From Verrucomicrobium spinosum DSM 4136 = JCM 18804 (lineage in GTDB: Bacteria > Verrucomicrobiota > Verrucomicrobiia > Verrucomicrobiales > Verrucomicrobiaceae), in assembly GCF_000172155.1 (NCBI RefSeq), contig NZ_ABIZ01000001.1:2513105-2577104 (forward strand): a stretch of DNA of 64,000 nt, written 5' to 3'. Position 1 is the stretch's first letter. The number at the start of each line of letters is the position of its first letter. Both the position numbers and the translations under genes were made by a program. The notes under the pieces were generated by a model that worked only from the letters and a program-made list of their open reading frames with translations, did no database searches and was not told the DNA's origin. Of this stretch, positions 31,891 through 41,300 are shown one piece after another.

Positions 31891-33288
31891 ATGCCCATGC
31901 TGCCTACTGACGTCCGTGTTGTTTCCGCCCAGATCTATTTTTTGCCGGTGACGCTGCGAGTGCCGCTGAAGTTTGGACCCGAGACGACGACGAGCGTGGT
32001 CTGCCTGCGCACGGCAGTGACGGTGAAGGACGAGTCGGGGAAAACGGCGGTGGGCTGGGGCGAGACACCACTCAGCGTCTCCTGGACCTGGCCGTCAACC
32101 GTGACGACCGTGGCGGAACGCGGACGGCGCATGCAGGAGTTTTCCCTGGTGCTGGCAGAAAAGCTGGCGGCGTTTGACCAGTGGGGGCACCCCTTGGAGA
32201 TTGGGTATGATTTCCAGAAAGTGGCTTTGCTGCCAGCAGTGGCGGAACACAACACGAAAGAGGGCGGAGAGCCTATGCCCTATCTCGCAGCGCTGGTGTG
32301 CCTGAGCGCATTCGACATCGCTGTGCACGATGCGTATGGCAAGCTGCACGAGCGGGACATCTATGACTGCTACGGTCCGGAGCATGTTTCGCGGGATCTT
32401 TCCCAGTTCGTGGAGCCCGCAGAGAAGAGCGGGGTGTCTTTCAAGGGGAGATTTGTGCAAGATTTCCTGGTGCGCCCGGCTCCGACGATGCTGCCAGTGT
32501 GGCACCTCGTGGGAGGGTTGGACCCACTGGAGACGGCAGATCTGACGGGGAGTGAGCCAAACGACGGCCACCCGGTGACTCTCCTGGATTGGATCGCTCA
32601 AGACGGGCTGACCTGCCTGAAGGTGAAATTGCGTGGGACGGACTCTCGCTGGGACTACGAGCGGCTCCTTCGTGTGGGCCGCTTGGGGCTTGCGAACGGC
32701 ATGCGCTGGATGAGCGCAGATTTCAACTGCACGGTGGCGGAGACGGGATATGTGAATGAGATTCTGGACCGCCTGCTACGCGATGAGCCGGAGATCTATG
32801 CCCGCACCCTGTATGTGGAGCAGCCTTTCGCCTATGAACTGGAGCACGACATGCTGGACGTGCGCAGTGTCTCCGCGCGCAAGCCTCTTTTCCTGGATGA
32901 GAGTGCACACGACTGGGAATTTGTGAAACTCGGCCGATCACTGGGCTGGAGCGGGGTGGCCCTCAAGACATGCAAAACCCAAACGGGGGCGCTGCTGAGC
33001 CTGTGTTGGGCCAAGGCGCACGGCATGCCGCTTATGGTGCAGGATCTCACAAATCCCATGTTGGCCATCCTGCCGCATGTGCGCCTGGCGGCCCATGCTG
33101 GGACGATTCAGGGCGTGGAGTGCAATGCGATGCAGTTCTATCCCGACGCAAGCCTGCCCGAGGCCGCGGTGCACCCCGGAATCTACGCGCGACGTGGGGG
33201 CACCGTGGATCTGAGCACGCTGGGTGGCCCCGGAATGGGGTATCGACTGGAAGAGATGGTGAGGGAGCTGCCCGAAAGTTGCTCATAG
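31891..33288 (+). CDS. Enolase-superfamily (mandelate racemase/muconate lactonizing type) sugar-acid dehydratase
   Basis: 465 residues. N-terminal capping domain to about residue 150, then a beta-barrel with the superfamily's residues: acid/base pair in 'CLKVKLRG' (Lys-x-Lys), metal ligands in 'SADFNC' (Asp), 'YVEQPF' (Glu) and 'LDESAHDW' (Asp/Glu), and a C-terminal Lys in 'ALKTCKTQTG'. This lysine pattern is of the muconate-lactonizing-enzyme subgroup rather than the mandelate-racemase subgroup, so dehydration, racemisation or cycloisomerisation are all possible. With a lactonase and a keto-deoxy-acid dehydratase nearby, a role in sugar-acid breakdown is plausible. Family sure, substrate not. 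Confidence 0.82.
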   Translation: MPMLPTDVRVVSAQIYFLPVTLRVPLKFGPETTTSVVCLRTAVTVKDESGKTAVGWGETPLSVSWTWPSTVTTVAERGRRMQEFSLVLAEKLAAFDQWGHPLEIGYDFQKVALLPAVAEHNTKEGGEPMPYLAALVCLSAFDIAVHDAYGKLHERDIYDCYGPEHVSRDLSQFVEPAEKSGVSFKGRFVQDFLVRPAPTMLPVWHLVGGLDPLETADLTGSEPNDGHPVTLLDWIAQDGLTCLKVKLRGTDSRWDYERLLRVGRLGLANGMRWMSADFNCTVAETGYVNEILDRLLRDEPEIYARTLYVEQPFAYELEHDMLDVRSVSARKPLFLDESAHDWEFVKLGRSLGWSGVALKTCKTQTGALLSLCWAKAHGMPLMVQDLTNPMLAILPHVRLAAHAGTIQGVECNAMQFYPDASLPEAAVHPGIYARRGGTVDLSTLGGPGMGYRLEEMVRELPESCS

Positions 33289-33585
33289 CCTATCCTCTTC
33301 GTCGAAGAGCTTCGACGGATCGTGCCATTTGAGCTTGCCGAAGGCTGACCCGCGGCACGTACTCTTCCCTAGGGGAAGCGCGCGGGCAGGGGTGGAAAGG
33401 GGTGTCTGTGGCACCATATGGCCAGTTGCTCCCGTCAGGGGCTGAAAATTCGTGCAAAAAGCTGTCGAATTTCTAATATTATTCTTTCGGAATCGTTCAA
33501 AACACGAAGAGGCGATGCGCCCCGCGCTCACGGCCCTTTGGTTTGATTTTCTCCGACCATCGCATTGACACACTGATAACCCAAA
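33289..33585 (+). other. Leader region before the DUF1549 gene with hairpins
   Basis: No gene. A perfect 8-bp hairpin CGTCGAAG-AG-CTTCGACG (33300-33317) has no T-run. Further on, GCACG (33355) can pair with CGTGC (33451) to close a region that contains CTTCCC-TA-GGGAAG (33364) and TGGC..GCCA (33409). This could be a structured 5' leader of the DUF1549 gene; I recognise no RNA family. Confidence 0.35.
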
Positions 33586-35823
33586 ATGAAAACCAACACC
33601 CTGCTTCTCGGACTCGGCGTCGCCGCCCTGTTCGGAACGATGACGGTCTCGGCTGCTACCACCCGCGTGTGGACGGACAGCCAGGGCCGTAAAGTCGAAG
33701 CCACCTTCGTCAAGCTGGACGGAGACACGGTTTACATCCAGCTGGCCAACGGCACGGTCTTCCCCCTGCCTCTGAACAAACTGGCTGCGGAAGACCAGCA
33801 GATTGCCAAAACCCTGCCCCCGGCGGAAAATGCGAACGCCATGATGGCAGTGCCGACCAACGCCTCCGCGGCTCAAGCGGCGGCGAAGATCGACCAGCTC
33901 GTGGAGATGGGCCTGCAGAAGGGCAACATCAAGATGGCAGAAGCTCACAAGAAGCAGGCTGTCGAAGACATGAAGGCGGGCAAGCAAGCCAAGCCCTTCC
34001 AGCCGGTGGGCCCCAACCCGCTGATGTCGGACGAGCAGTTCGTGCGTCGTGTGTACCTTGACGTCGCGGGTCGCATCCCGAACTACGAAGAGACGATGGC
34101 TTTCCTGAAGGACAATGCCGCCGACAAGCGAGCCAAGCTGATCGACAAGCTTCTGGAGAGCGATGGCTTTTCCAGCAACATGTACAACTATCTTGCGGAA
34201 ATGCTCCGCATCAAGGACCGTCTGGACGGTGCCGACTTCGTGCGTGGTACGCCTTACATCCAGTGGATGAAGGACGAGATCAAGAAGAACGAAGGCTGGG
34301 ATCAGATCGTTTACAAGATGATCACCGCCGACGGCAAGGCTTGGGACAACGGTGCCACTGGTTACCTGCTTCGTGACTCGGGGATGCTTTTGGACAACTT
34401 GGCCAATACCCTGACGGTATTCCTCGGTACGGACGTTTCCTGCGCCCAGTGTCATGACCATCCCTTCTCGGACTGGACCCAGCGCCAGTTTTACGAAATG
34501 GCGGCCTTCTTTGGTGCCACCAGCACGCAGATGGGTAACAAAGACTTCCCCAATGGCAACCCCACCCGGAAGCTGATTGAGGACGCCTCCCAGATCATGG
34601 AGAGCAATGGTGTGGACCCGCAGCGCTACCGCAACCTGCTTGGCAACGTGCTGGGGGCGAACCGCTACCTGGTGAACGATGTGAGCGAAAATCGCCTCAA
34701 GCTCCCACATGACTACAAGTACAAAGACGGCAACCCTGGCGATGCCGTGGCTCCGAAGCTGATCATGTGGAGCGAGAAGGACAAGAAGAACCCGGCTTAC
34801 GATGTGGTCAGCGCCGGTGTCAAGAAGAGCAAAAAGGACGAAGGCGGCGTGAAGAATGCGGAAAACCTGCGCGACAATTTCGCGAAGTGGATGACGCATC
34901 CCTCGAACCCGCGTTTTGCGATGACGATCGCGAACCGCCTCTGGGCTCACACCTTTGGCATGGGCCTGACGCCGACCGTTCGCAACCTCGACCATCCGGA
35001 GGAGGCTTACAACCCGGAACTCCTCCAGCACCTGTCCAACGAGATGGTGCGTGTGAAGTTCAACATGAAGGAATACCTGCGCATCCTTTACAACACCAAG
35101 ACCTATCAGCGCGAGGCGACGACCGCTGAGCTGGCCATGGGTGAGCCCTACTACTTCCAGGGTCCGGTGCTGCGCCGCATGAGCGCAGAGCAGGCTTGGG
35201 ACTCCTACATGACCCTGGTGATGGGCAACCCGGACAGCGTCAAGAACAACGAAGCTGATCTCTACATGCGCTCCATCGACATGGACCTTACGAACCCGAA
35301 ACTCACCGCCACCGACGTGCTCCGCAAGGTGAACGCCGTGCAGGAGATCGGCAAGAAGCAGAACGCCATGATGATGGCTGGGGGCGGCCTGGAAATGGCC
35401 GGCAAGGACGACGAGATGATGGAAGGCAAGGTCATGAAGTACGGCAACATGAAGCTCATGCGTGCTTCTGAGCTGGAGCAGCCCGCCCCTGGCGGCCACT
35501 TCCTCCGCGAGTTCGGCCAGTCTGAGCGTATCCTCATCGACGGCGGCTCCAAGGAGGGCAGTGTGCCCCAGGTGCTGATGATGATGAACGGCAACGCGCA
35601 GAAAATGCTGACGGATCCGACCTCTCTCATCTTCCGAAACATGGAGAAAGTCAGCTCCCCCGCCGACAAGGTGGAAGCCATGTTCCTGAGCATCCTGAAC
35701 CGCCGCCCCACGCTGCGTGAGAAGGACATCGCTAAGAAGCAGCTCGGTTCCAACGGCGACGCTGGCTATGCCAACATGATCTGGGCGCTCGTGAACACCC
35801 GCGAGTTCAGCTTCATCCAGTAA
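33586..35823 (+). CDS. DUF1549/DUF1553 protein with N-terminal SHD1-like domain
   Basis: 745 residues. Signal peptide, then an SLA1-homology-like (SHD1) segment 'TRVWTDSQGRKVEATFVKLDGDTVYIQLANGTVFPLPLNKLAAEDQ' at about 20-70. Residues of about 140-350 match DUF1549 ('FVRRVYLDVAGRIPNYEE', 'SDGFSSNMYNYLAEMLR'), with Cys286-x-x-Cys-His ('CAQCHDHPF'), a heme-c-like CxxCH. Residues of about 430-740 match DUF1553 ('FAKWMTHPSNPRFAMTIANRLWAHTFG', 'RILYNTKTYQREA'). Such proteins are expanded in planctomycetes and Verrucomicrobia and are nearly always paired with a DUF1501 gene, as here. The role is unknown; electron transfer or sulfated-polysaccharide use have been suggested. Codon use is highly biased to C-ending codons, pointing to high expression. 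Confidence 0.95.
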   Translation: MKTNTLLLGLGVAALFGTMTVSAATTRVWTDSQGRKVEATFVKLDGDTVYIQLANGTVFPLPLNKLAAEDQQIAKTLPPAENANAMMAVPTNASAAQAAAKIDQLVEMGLQKGNIKMAEAHKKQAVEDMKAGKQAKPFQPVGPNPLMSDEQFVRRVYLDVAGRIPNYEETMAFLKDNAADKRAKLIDKLLESDGFSSNMYNYLAEMLRIKDRLDGADFVRGTPYIQWMKDEIKKNEGWDQIVYKMITADGKAWDNGATGYLLRDSGMLLDNLANTLTVFLGTDVSCAQCHDHPFSDWTQRQFYEMAAFFGATSTQMGNKDFPNGNPTRKLIEDASQIMESNGVDPQRYRNLLGNVLGANRYLVNDVSENRLKLPHDYKYKDGNPGDAVAPKLIMWSEKDKKNPAYDVVSAGVKKSKKDEGGVKNAENLRDNFAKWMTHPSNPRFAMTIANRLWAHTFGMGLTPTVRNLDHPEEAYNPELLQHLSNEMVRVKFNMKEYLRILYNTKTYQREATTAELAMGEPYYFQGPVLRRMSAEQAWDSYMTLVMGNPDSVKNNEADLYMRSIDMDLTNPKLTATDVLRKVNAVQEIGKKQNAMMMAGGGLEMAGKDDEMMEGKVMKYGNMKLMRASELEQPAPGGHFLREFGQSERILIDGGSKEGSVPQVLMMMNGNAQKMLTDPTSLIFRNMEKVSSPADKVEAMFLSILNRRPTLREKDIAKKQLGSNGDAGYANMIWALVNTREFSFIQ

Positions 35824-35952
35824 TCCAGAGCCATTCAAACAGACGGAGGGGCGGCTGCCCGCCAGGTGCCCCTCCAGTCTTCCTGGTTTCCCTCCTCGTT
35901 TTTTCTCTCACCTCCCGACCATCTCCTTCAACCCTACGAAAGGTTTTTTCCC

Positions 35953-37230
35953 ATGAAGAATGCGTACCTCAAGCTCGATCCGGCTTCCCGCCGTGAGTTC
36001 ATGCTCCGCACGGCCAAGGCTGCGCTGGGCGTCAGCGTCCTCTCCGGACTGGATAACGAGGCTTTCGGCGCTGCCGAAGCCGCCCCTACAGGCAAGGGTG
36101 GCAAAGCCAAAGCCGTGATCTACCTGTACATGGGTGGTGGTATGAGCCACATTGATACGTTTGACCCGAAAACGGGTGAGACGAAGGGTTTCAAAGACCC
36201 GATCAGCACAAATGCTTCTGGCATTCAGCTGGGTGGCTACATGACCAAGATGGCCAAGCAGGCTGACAAGATCTCCATCGTTCGCTCCATGTCCTCCAAG
36301 ACGGGCGTGCATGAGGCGGGTACTTACATCATGCACACGGGCTATGATCCTCGTGGCACGATCGTTCACCCCACGCTTGGCTCCTGGGCTCAGCACTTCA
36401 AGGGCCGTTCCCATGCCACGCTGCCCTCCAGTGTGACCATCGGTGCTGGCACCGCCAACGCGGGCTTCTTCCCACCGGCGCTGGCTCCCGTGCCGATCAG
36501 CAGCCCGGAATCCGGCCTGCAGAACGCCAAATCCAGCGTGACGGATGACATGTTCAAAAAGCGCGTGTCCCTCATGAACGAGTTTGACAGCGCCTTCCGC
36601 GACAAGTTCCGCAGTCCTGAAGTGCGTGCGTACACCGAGTTCTACGACGAAACGATGAACCTGCTCACGAGCAAGGATCTTGAAGCCTTCGACCTCACCA
36701 AGGAAGACGCCGCTACCCGTCAGCTTTACGGGAACGGCTTCGGCCAGGGTTGCCTTCTGGCTCGCCGCCTCGTGCAGAGCGGCGTGCGCTTCGTGGAAGT
36801 TCGCTCCGGTGGTTGGGACATGCACAACTACATCGATGAAGCGATGGAACGCACCGGCAGCGGCATGGACAATGCCTTCGCAGCGTTGCTTACAGACCTT
36901 CAGCGCACGGGCCTGCTTGACTCCACCCTCGTGGTGCTGGGCTCCGAGTTTGGTCGTACGCCCAACATCAACGAGAACAGCGGTCGTGACCACTACCCGA
37001 AGGTGTACTCCACCGTTTTCGCAGGTGGCGGCGTGAAGGGCGGCTATGTGTACGGTTCGTCCGACAAGGACGGCAAGGAAGTCGCCGACAAGCAGGTGAC
37101 GGTGCAGGACTTCATCGCCACCATTGGAGCAGCCATGGGCCTGCCGGTGAGCGAGGTGGTGATGTCCCCCTCCGGTCGCCCCTTCACCGTGGGCGACAAG
37201 GGCAAGGTCGTCGGCGACATCTTCGCATGA
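35953..37230 (+). CDS. DUF1501 (Tat-exported, sulfatase-fold) protein
   Basis: 425 residues from the ATG at 35953. The start has a twin-arginine leader ('SRREFMLRTAKAALGVSVLSGL'). The rest is DUF1501, an alkaline-phosphatase-like fold: 'AVIYLYMGGGMSHIDTFDPK', 'ISIVRSMSSKTGVHEAGTYIMHTG', 'VEVRSGGWDMHNYI', 'LVVLGSEFGRTPNINENSGRDHYPKVYSTVFAGGGVKGG'. The 'GRDHYPK' motif places likely metal ligands. It is co-transcribed with the DUF1549/DUF1553 gene (130 bp gap) and followed by a terminator. Probable periplasmic enzyme complex with the partner. Confidence 0.95.
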   Translation: MKNAYLKLDPASRREFMLRTAKAALGVSVLSGLDNEAFGAAEAAPTGKGGKAKAVIYLYMGGGMSHIDTFDPKTGETKGFKDPISTNASGIQLGGYMTKMAKQADKISIVRSMSSKTGVHEAGTYIMHTGYDPRGTIVHPTLGSWAQHFKGRSHATLPSSVTIGAGTANAGFFPPALAPVPISSPESGLQNAKSSVTDDMFKKRVSLMNEFDSAFRDKFRSPEVRAYTEFYDETMNLLTSKDLEAFDLTKEDAATRQLYGNGFGQGCLLARRLVQSGVRFVEVRSGGWDMHNYIDEAMERTGSGMDNAFAALLTDLQRTGLLDSTLVVLGSEFGRTPNINENSGRDHYPKVYSTVFAGGGVKGGYVYGSSDKDGKEVADKQVTVQDFIATIGAAMGLPVSEVVMSPSGRPFTVGDKGKVVGDIFA

Positions 37231-37306
37231 TGCCAGGCTTAAGCCTTTGCTATTGATTCAGTCAGTTAGTTAGTCAGTCAGTCATAGTTAATTGGGGTTC
37301 AGTACA

Positions 37307-37336
37307 ACACCCGGTCGAAAGGCCGGGTGTTTTTTT
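37307..37336 (+). terminator. Rho-independent terminator after DUF1501
   Basis: Stem ACACCCGG / CCGGGTGT with an 8-nt loop and a run of six or seven T residues. A tetranucleotide-like tract of CAGT/TAGT units lies just before it at 37258-37284. Confidence 0.92.
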
Positions 37337-37500
37337 GTCTGGTGGAGTCGATCAGAGCTGGGAAGGCGTGATGCAGCGGAGGATTCTGGTGTCTCTGAAG
37401 AAGGGGGGGCGATCCTAAAACCGGGTGGAGATCCCCCTTCCGTTTCGAACTTTGGACCGCGAATCTTGAATCCTCATTGCAGATTCACAGGCTTGATGTC

Positions 37501-38148
37501 ATGGACATTGTCATGAAGAAAAAAGCACCGGCCAAACCCGCAAAGAGCAAGCTCGTCTATCAATTTAGGGTTTCGCTGGATGGATCAGAGCCGGAGATTT
37601 GGAGAAGGATCCAACTGCCGGAGGAATGTACCTTCTGGGAATTGCATGTAGCGATCCAGGACGCCATGGGTTGGCAGGACTGTCATCTTCACGAGTTCGA
37701 ACTGGAGCCCGCCAAGGGGACTCGCTTGCGAATCGGGATGCCTTCAGAGGAAGTGGAAGATGATGTCGAGCCCGGGTGGAAGGCAAGCGTCTCAGAGCAC
37801 TTGAATCGCCCGGGTGATCTGGTGAGCTACCTGTACGACTTTGGAGATGACTGGAGGCATACGGTCCTGCTAGAAGGGGTGCTGCTGGCTGAGGCGAAGG
37901 CGGAATACCCCGTCTGCATCGGCGGAAAACGGGCCTGTCCGCCGGAGGACTGCGGAGGGGTGTTTGGCTATGCCAATCTGCTGGAAGCACTCGCAGATGA
38001 GGACCACCCTGACCACGAAGAATTGACTGAGTGGATGGCGGAGAACGTGGAGAGCGCCAAAGCTTTCGATCCGGAAGCCTTTAATCCTGCCAAGATCAAG
38101 TTCGGCAATCCAGCCAAGCGATTGAAGCTGGCGACTGGCGGAAAGTAG
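37501..38148 (+). CDS. pRiA4b ORF-3-like protein
   Basis: 215 residues. The conserved opening 'QFRVSLDGSEPEIWRRIQLPEECTFWELHVAIQDAMGWQDCHLHEFEL' and the middle 'YLYDFGDDWRHTVLLEGV' and 'PVCIGGKRACPPEDCGGVFGYANLLEAL' define the plasmid pRiA4b ORF-3-like family, first noted next to IS1096-type elements but common on chromosomes. Function unknown; the fold is thought to bind nucleic acid or partner proteins. I start at the ATG at 37501; another ATG at 37513 fits as well. It stands alone with no transposase nearby. Confidence 0.9.
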   Translation: MDIVMKKKAPAKPAKSKLVYQFRVSLDGSEPEIWRRIQLPEECTFWELHVAIQDAMGWQDCHLHEFELEPAKGTRLRIGMPSEEVEDDVEPGWKASVSEHLNRPGDLVSYLYDFGDDWRHTVLLEGVLLAEAKAEYPVCIGGKRACPPEDCGGVFGYANLLEALADEDHPDHEELTEWMAENVESAKAFDPEAFNPAKIKFGNPAKRLKLATGGK

Positions 38149-38318
38149 AAACTTCCGTTTCTTTGAGGGTGGTCGCCAGCCCGCTCTCTGCAGCACACCC
38201 CATGGGACAAGGTTGTTGCCTCGTCCGCATGGGGCCTGGGTTGGAAGGTGAAATGGGACGCTTGTCCAGCAGGCACTCGTCCCATTTAAGGTTGCTCTTG
38301 GTCCCTGCGGCGTTTGGC

Positions 38319-41300
38319 TTAGCGCCGTCTGCGACGCATCAGCAGAGCCATCGAGGTGATGGCGAGGAGGATGAGGCGGGAAGGCTCAGGGACGACCACG
38401 ATGCTGATGATGCCCTGCGTATAGAGTTCGCTGGTGTCCCATTCGAGGCTTCCGTTCAGGGTGGGAAGGAGGAAGGTGTCGAAGTAAGAGTAGGTATGGT
38501 CTGGATAGATGACCTGAGTCCAGTCAATGAGCTGCCAGGAGTCACCGGCCTGCCAGGTGGCGGAGGTGCCAGTAACATCGCGAACCTCGAGCGTGCCGCC
38601 AAGGATCACATCATACGCACTGACAAGAACAAGACGGTCGTTGTGAGAGCTGTCATTGGCCCCGGCAGTTCGGTCGAAGATGTCGAATTGCACCGTGCCG
38701 TTGAGGGTGATGTAGCCGCTGGAAATCTGACCGTAACCCCCGCTTTTAAGGGTGAGGGTGGAGGCGCTACCTCCTGAGGCTGCATTGGCGTTGTGGGTGG
38801 TGCCGACAAAGAGGCGTGCTCCTGCCTCGACAGTGATGTTGATGACCGGGAAGCCGGGGTCAGACATGTTGGGGCCGAATCCGACAGTTCCCGTACCGCC
38901 CAGGGCCGCCCCGCTCTGAACCAATACGGAGCCTTTTCCGGTCGCTGAACCAGTGGTGTTGGTCGCAAGCAGGATGCCGCTGCCCACCGCGGTATTGCCA
39001 GCGTAGGTGTTGGCACCCGCCAGTGTCAGGGTGCTGCTGCCGGTCTTTGTCAAACCGTAGGAGCCTGAAATCTGAGGTTCGACCACGATGTCTCCGCTGC
39101 CTCCAATCGTCGAATCTGCGGCAAGCTCAACTGTGGTCAGGTGCGCGTTGGCGACGGCGTTTCCGCCGCTGATGGTGACCGAAGGGGCCTCTGTGTATCC
39201 ATTGCCATGGTCAGTGATGACAAAGCCATTGAGGATGAAGTTGCCATCCACTGCAGTGGCCGTGGCACCGGTGCCTCCGCCGATGGTGATGGCAGGCAAA
39301 GAGATGTAACCAGTGCCGGGATTCACCACGTTGATGCCAGTGACCCTGAAGTTGCTCGCATTGCCAGCACCAGTGGGATTCGTTCCGGCGACGAGGACTG
39401 TCCCGCCCGTAAATGAAAGGGTGGGGGTGTCGGTAAATCCGCTGCCGGGATTGGTGATGGTGATGCTGACCACACGGCCAGAGCCGTCCAGGTTGGCGAT
39501 GGCTGTGGCCCCTCCGTTAAGGGTGACAGTGGGAGCCACGCTGTAGGTGGTGGTTCCTGATGTGATAGTGTAGGAAGCGGTGGTGACACCCAGAATGGGA
39601 ACGACCACAGCTCCTGTGCCACCGCCGCCAGTTACAGTGGCGACGCGATTCGTGAGGCTGAATCCTGTCCCTCCGTTGGTGATGGAAAAGCTGGAGTTGC
39701 TCAGTCCCAGGTTGGCCGTGGCAGTGGCGGCGGTGCCTCCAGCCGGGGGAGGGGAGATGCTGACCGTGGTGCTTGCAGACCAGCCGGTGGAAGTGACTGT
39801 GTTGACGCCCAGTGCGGCCACGCCGGTGCCGATTCGCACAGGAGTGGAGCCATTGTTCACCAGGGCACCGTTGTTGTTGATTCCTGAACCTGACAGGGTG
39901 ATCACTTCCTGGATTCCCGTCTGGCCATTGAGATCCAGCACGGCTCCGGACTGCACTGTGGTGCCGCCGTGATCGCTGGCAAGAGATGACCCGGCACCGC
40001 CCAGCGCATGGACATCCCCGAGCACCACGGTGCCACGAACGATGTTGGTTTGCCCCGTGTAAGTGTTTGCATGGCTGAGGACGAGCAGGCTCGCGCCGTC
40101 CTTGATGAGGGCAAGGTTGTTGTTGGCTCCGTTGTCGCTGGTGCCTGTTCCGGAACCGGTCCCGCCCAGGGAGCCGTCGTAGGCTTGATGGTCCTCGCTG
40201 TTGATCTGGAGGATGCTGGTGCTGGTGGTGCTGCCTCCGATGACAGCATTGCGGTTGCCGGTGCCTTGGGTGCTGATTCCGGCGATCGTCTGGGAGAATC
40301 CATTCAACTGCAGTGCTCCGGAATTGGATCCTGAACCGAGGATGACGCTGGTGCCTGTTGGCAGGCGGTCATTGCCTGCGTCGGTGCGGAGAATCCCATT
40401 TTCAACACGGGTGATGCCGCCATAGGTGTTGCTGCGGGAACTGACGGCCAGAATGCCATTGCCTGACTTCACGAGGCCGCCCGGACCACTGATGTTTCCG
40501 GTGATGCGGAGTGTGGAGAGGCTGCCAACAGCAGTCCCGTTGTCCACCTGGATGCGGGCCAGCGTCTGGAGCACTACCTCATTGGCAATGATGGAGGTGG
40601 GGTCCTTGCCGTAGTTGGTGGTGGACTGGTCGCTCAGTCGAATGGCACCCGTGTTGTTGAAGCCATCGCCGTTGACGTAAATGCGCCCCCCCACAATGAT
40701 GGGGAAGCTATCGGCTCCATCATCATCGATGTTATAGGTGCCTCCAGACTCGACCGTGATGGAGGCGACATCATCGAACTGCGGACTGTTCATGCGCAGG
40801 GTGCCGTTTTTGATGACAATGTCCCCTGTGAATGTGCTTCCGGATGTGCCGACGATCAGTACTCCTGGCCCGGTCAAGGTCAGCGTGCCGGTGCCAGTGA
40901 GTCCGGCCCCTTCCAGGGCCTGATTTACTGACAAGTTGAAGGTGGCCCCTGTGGTGCCGATGGTGATGACCCGGTTGGCCGCGTTGAGGGTGCCGAGCGA
41001 TCCCGCTGTGAGGTTGATGGTGCCACCGTTGATGAAGATGTCAGCCGTGGCGGCTCCGAGGTTGCCTGCGGCGGAGACGGAGACGGTGCCGCCATTGATA
41101 TAGGTGGCACCGGTGTAAGTGCTGGTTCCGGTGAGAACGAGGGTGCCGTTGCCGGTTTTTGTCAGGTTGGTGAGGTTTGCTGCAAGTAGATTGGAATGGA
41201 TCGTGAGCGTGCCGGCGGTGCTCTGCTGATGGACAAAGAGTTCTCCACCCGTCGCCGCGAGGGTGCCACGGGTGGTCGTGCTACCGATGGTGGTGTTGCC

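Noticed and set aside
33283-35838. 851-residue open frame on the minus strand
   Set aside because: It is antisense to the DUF1549/DUF1553 gene, whose strongly biased codon use keeps the opposite frame open. Its product is His/Val-rich with no domain.
35908-36993. 361-residue minus-strand frame
   Set aside because: Shadow of the DUF1501 gene.
37501-38148. pRiA4b ORF-3-like gene as evidence for a mobile element
   Set aside because: No transposase, inverted repeats or target duplications around it; the family is common on chromosomes.
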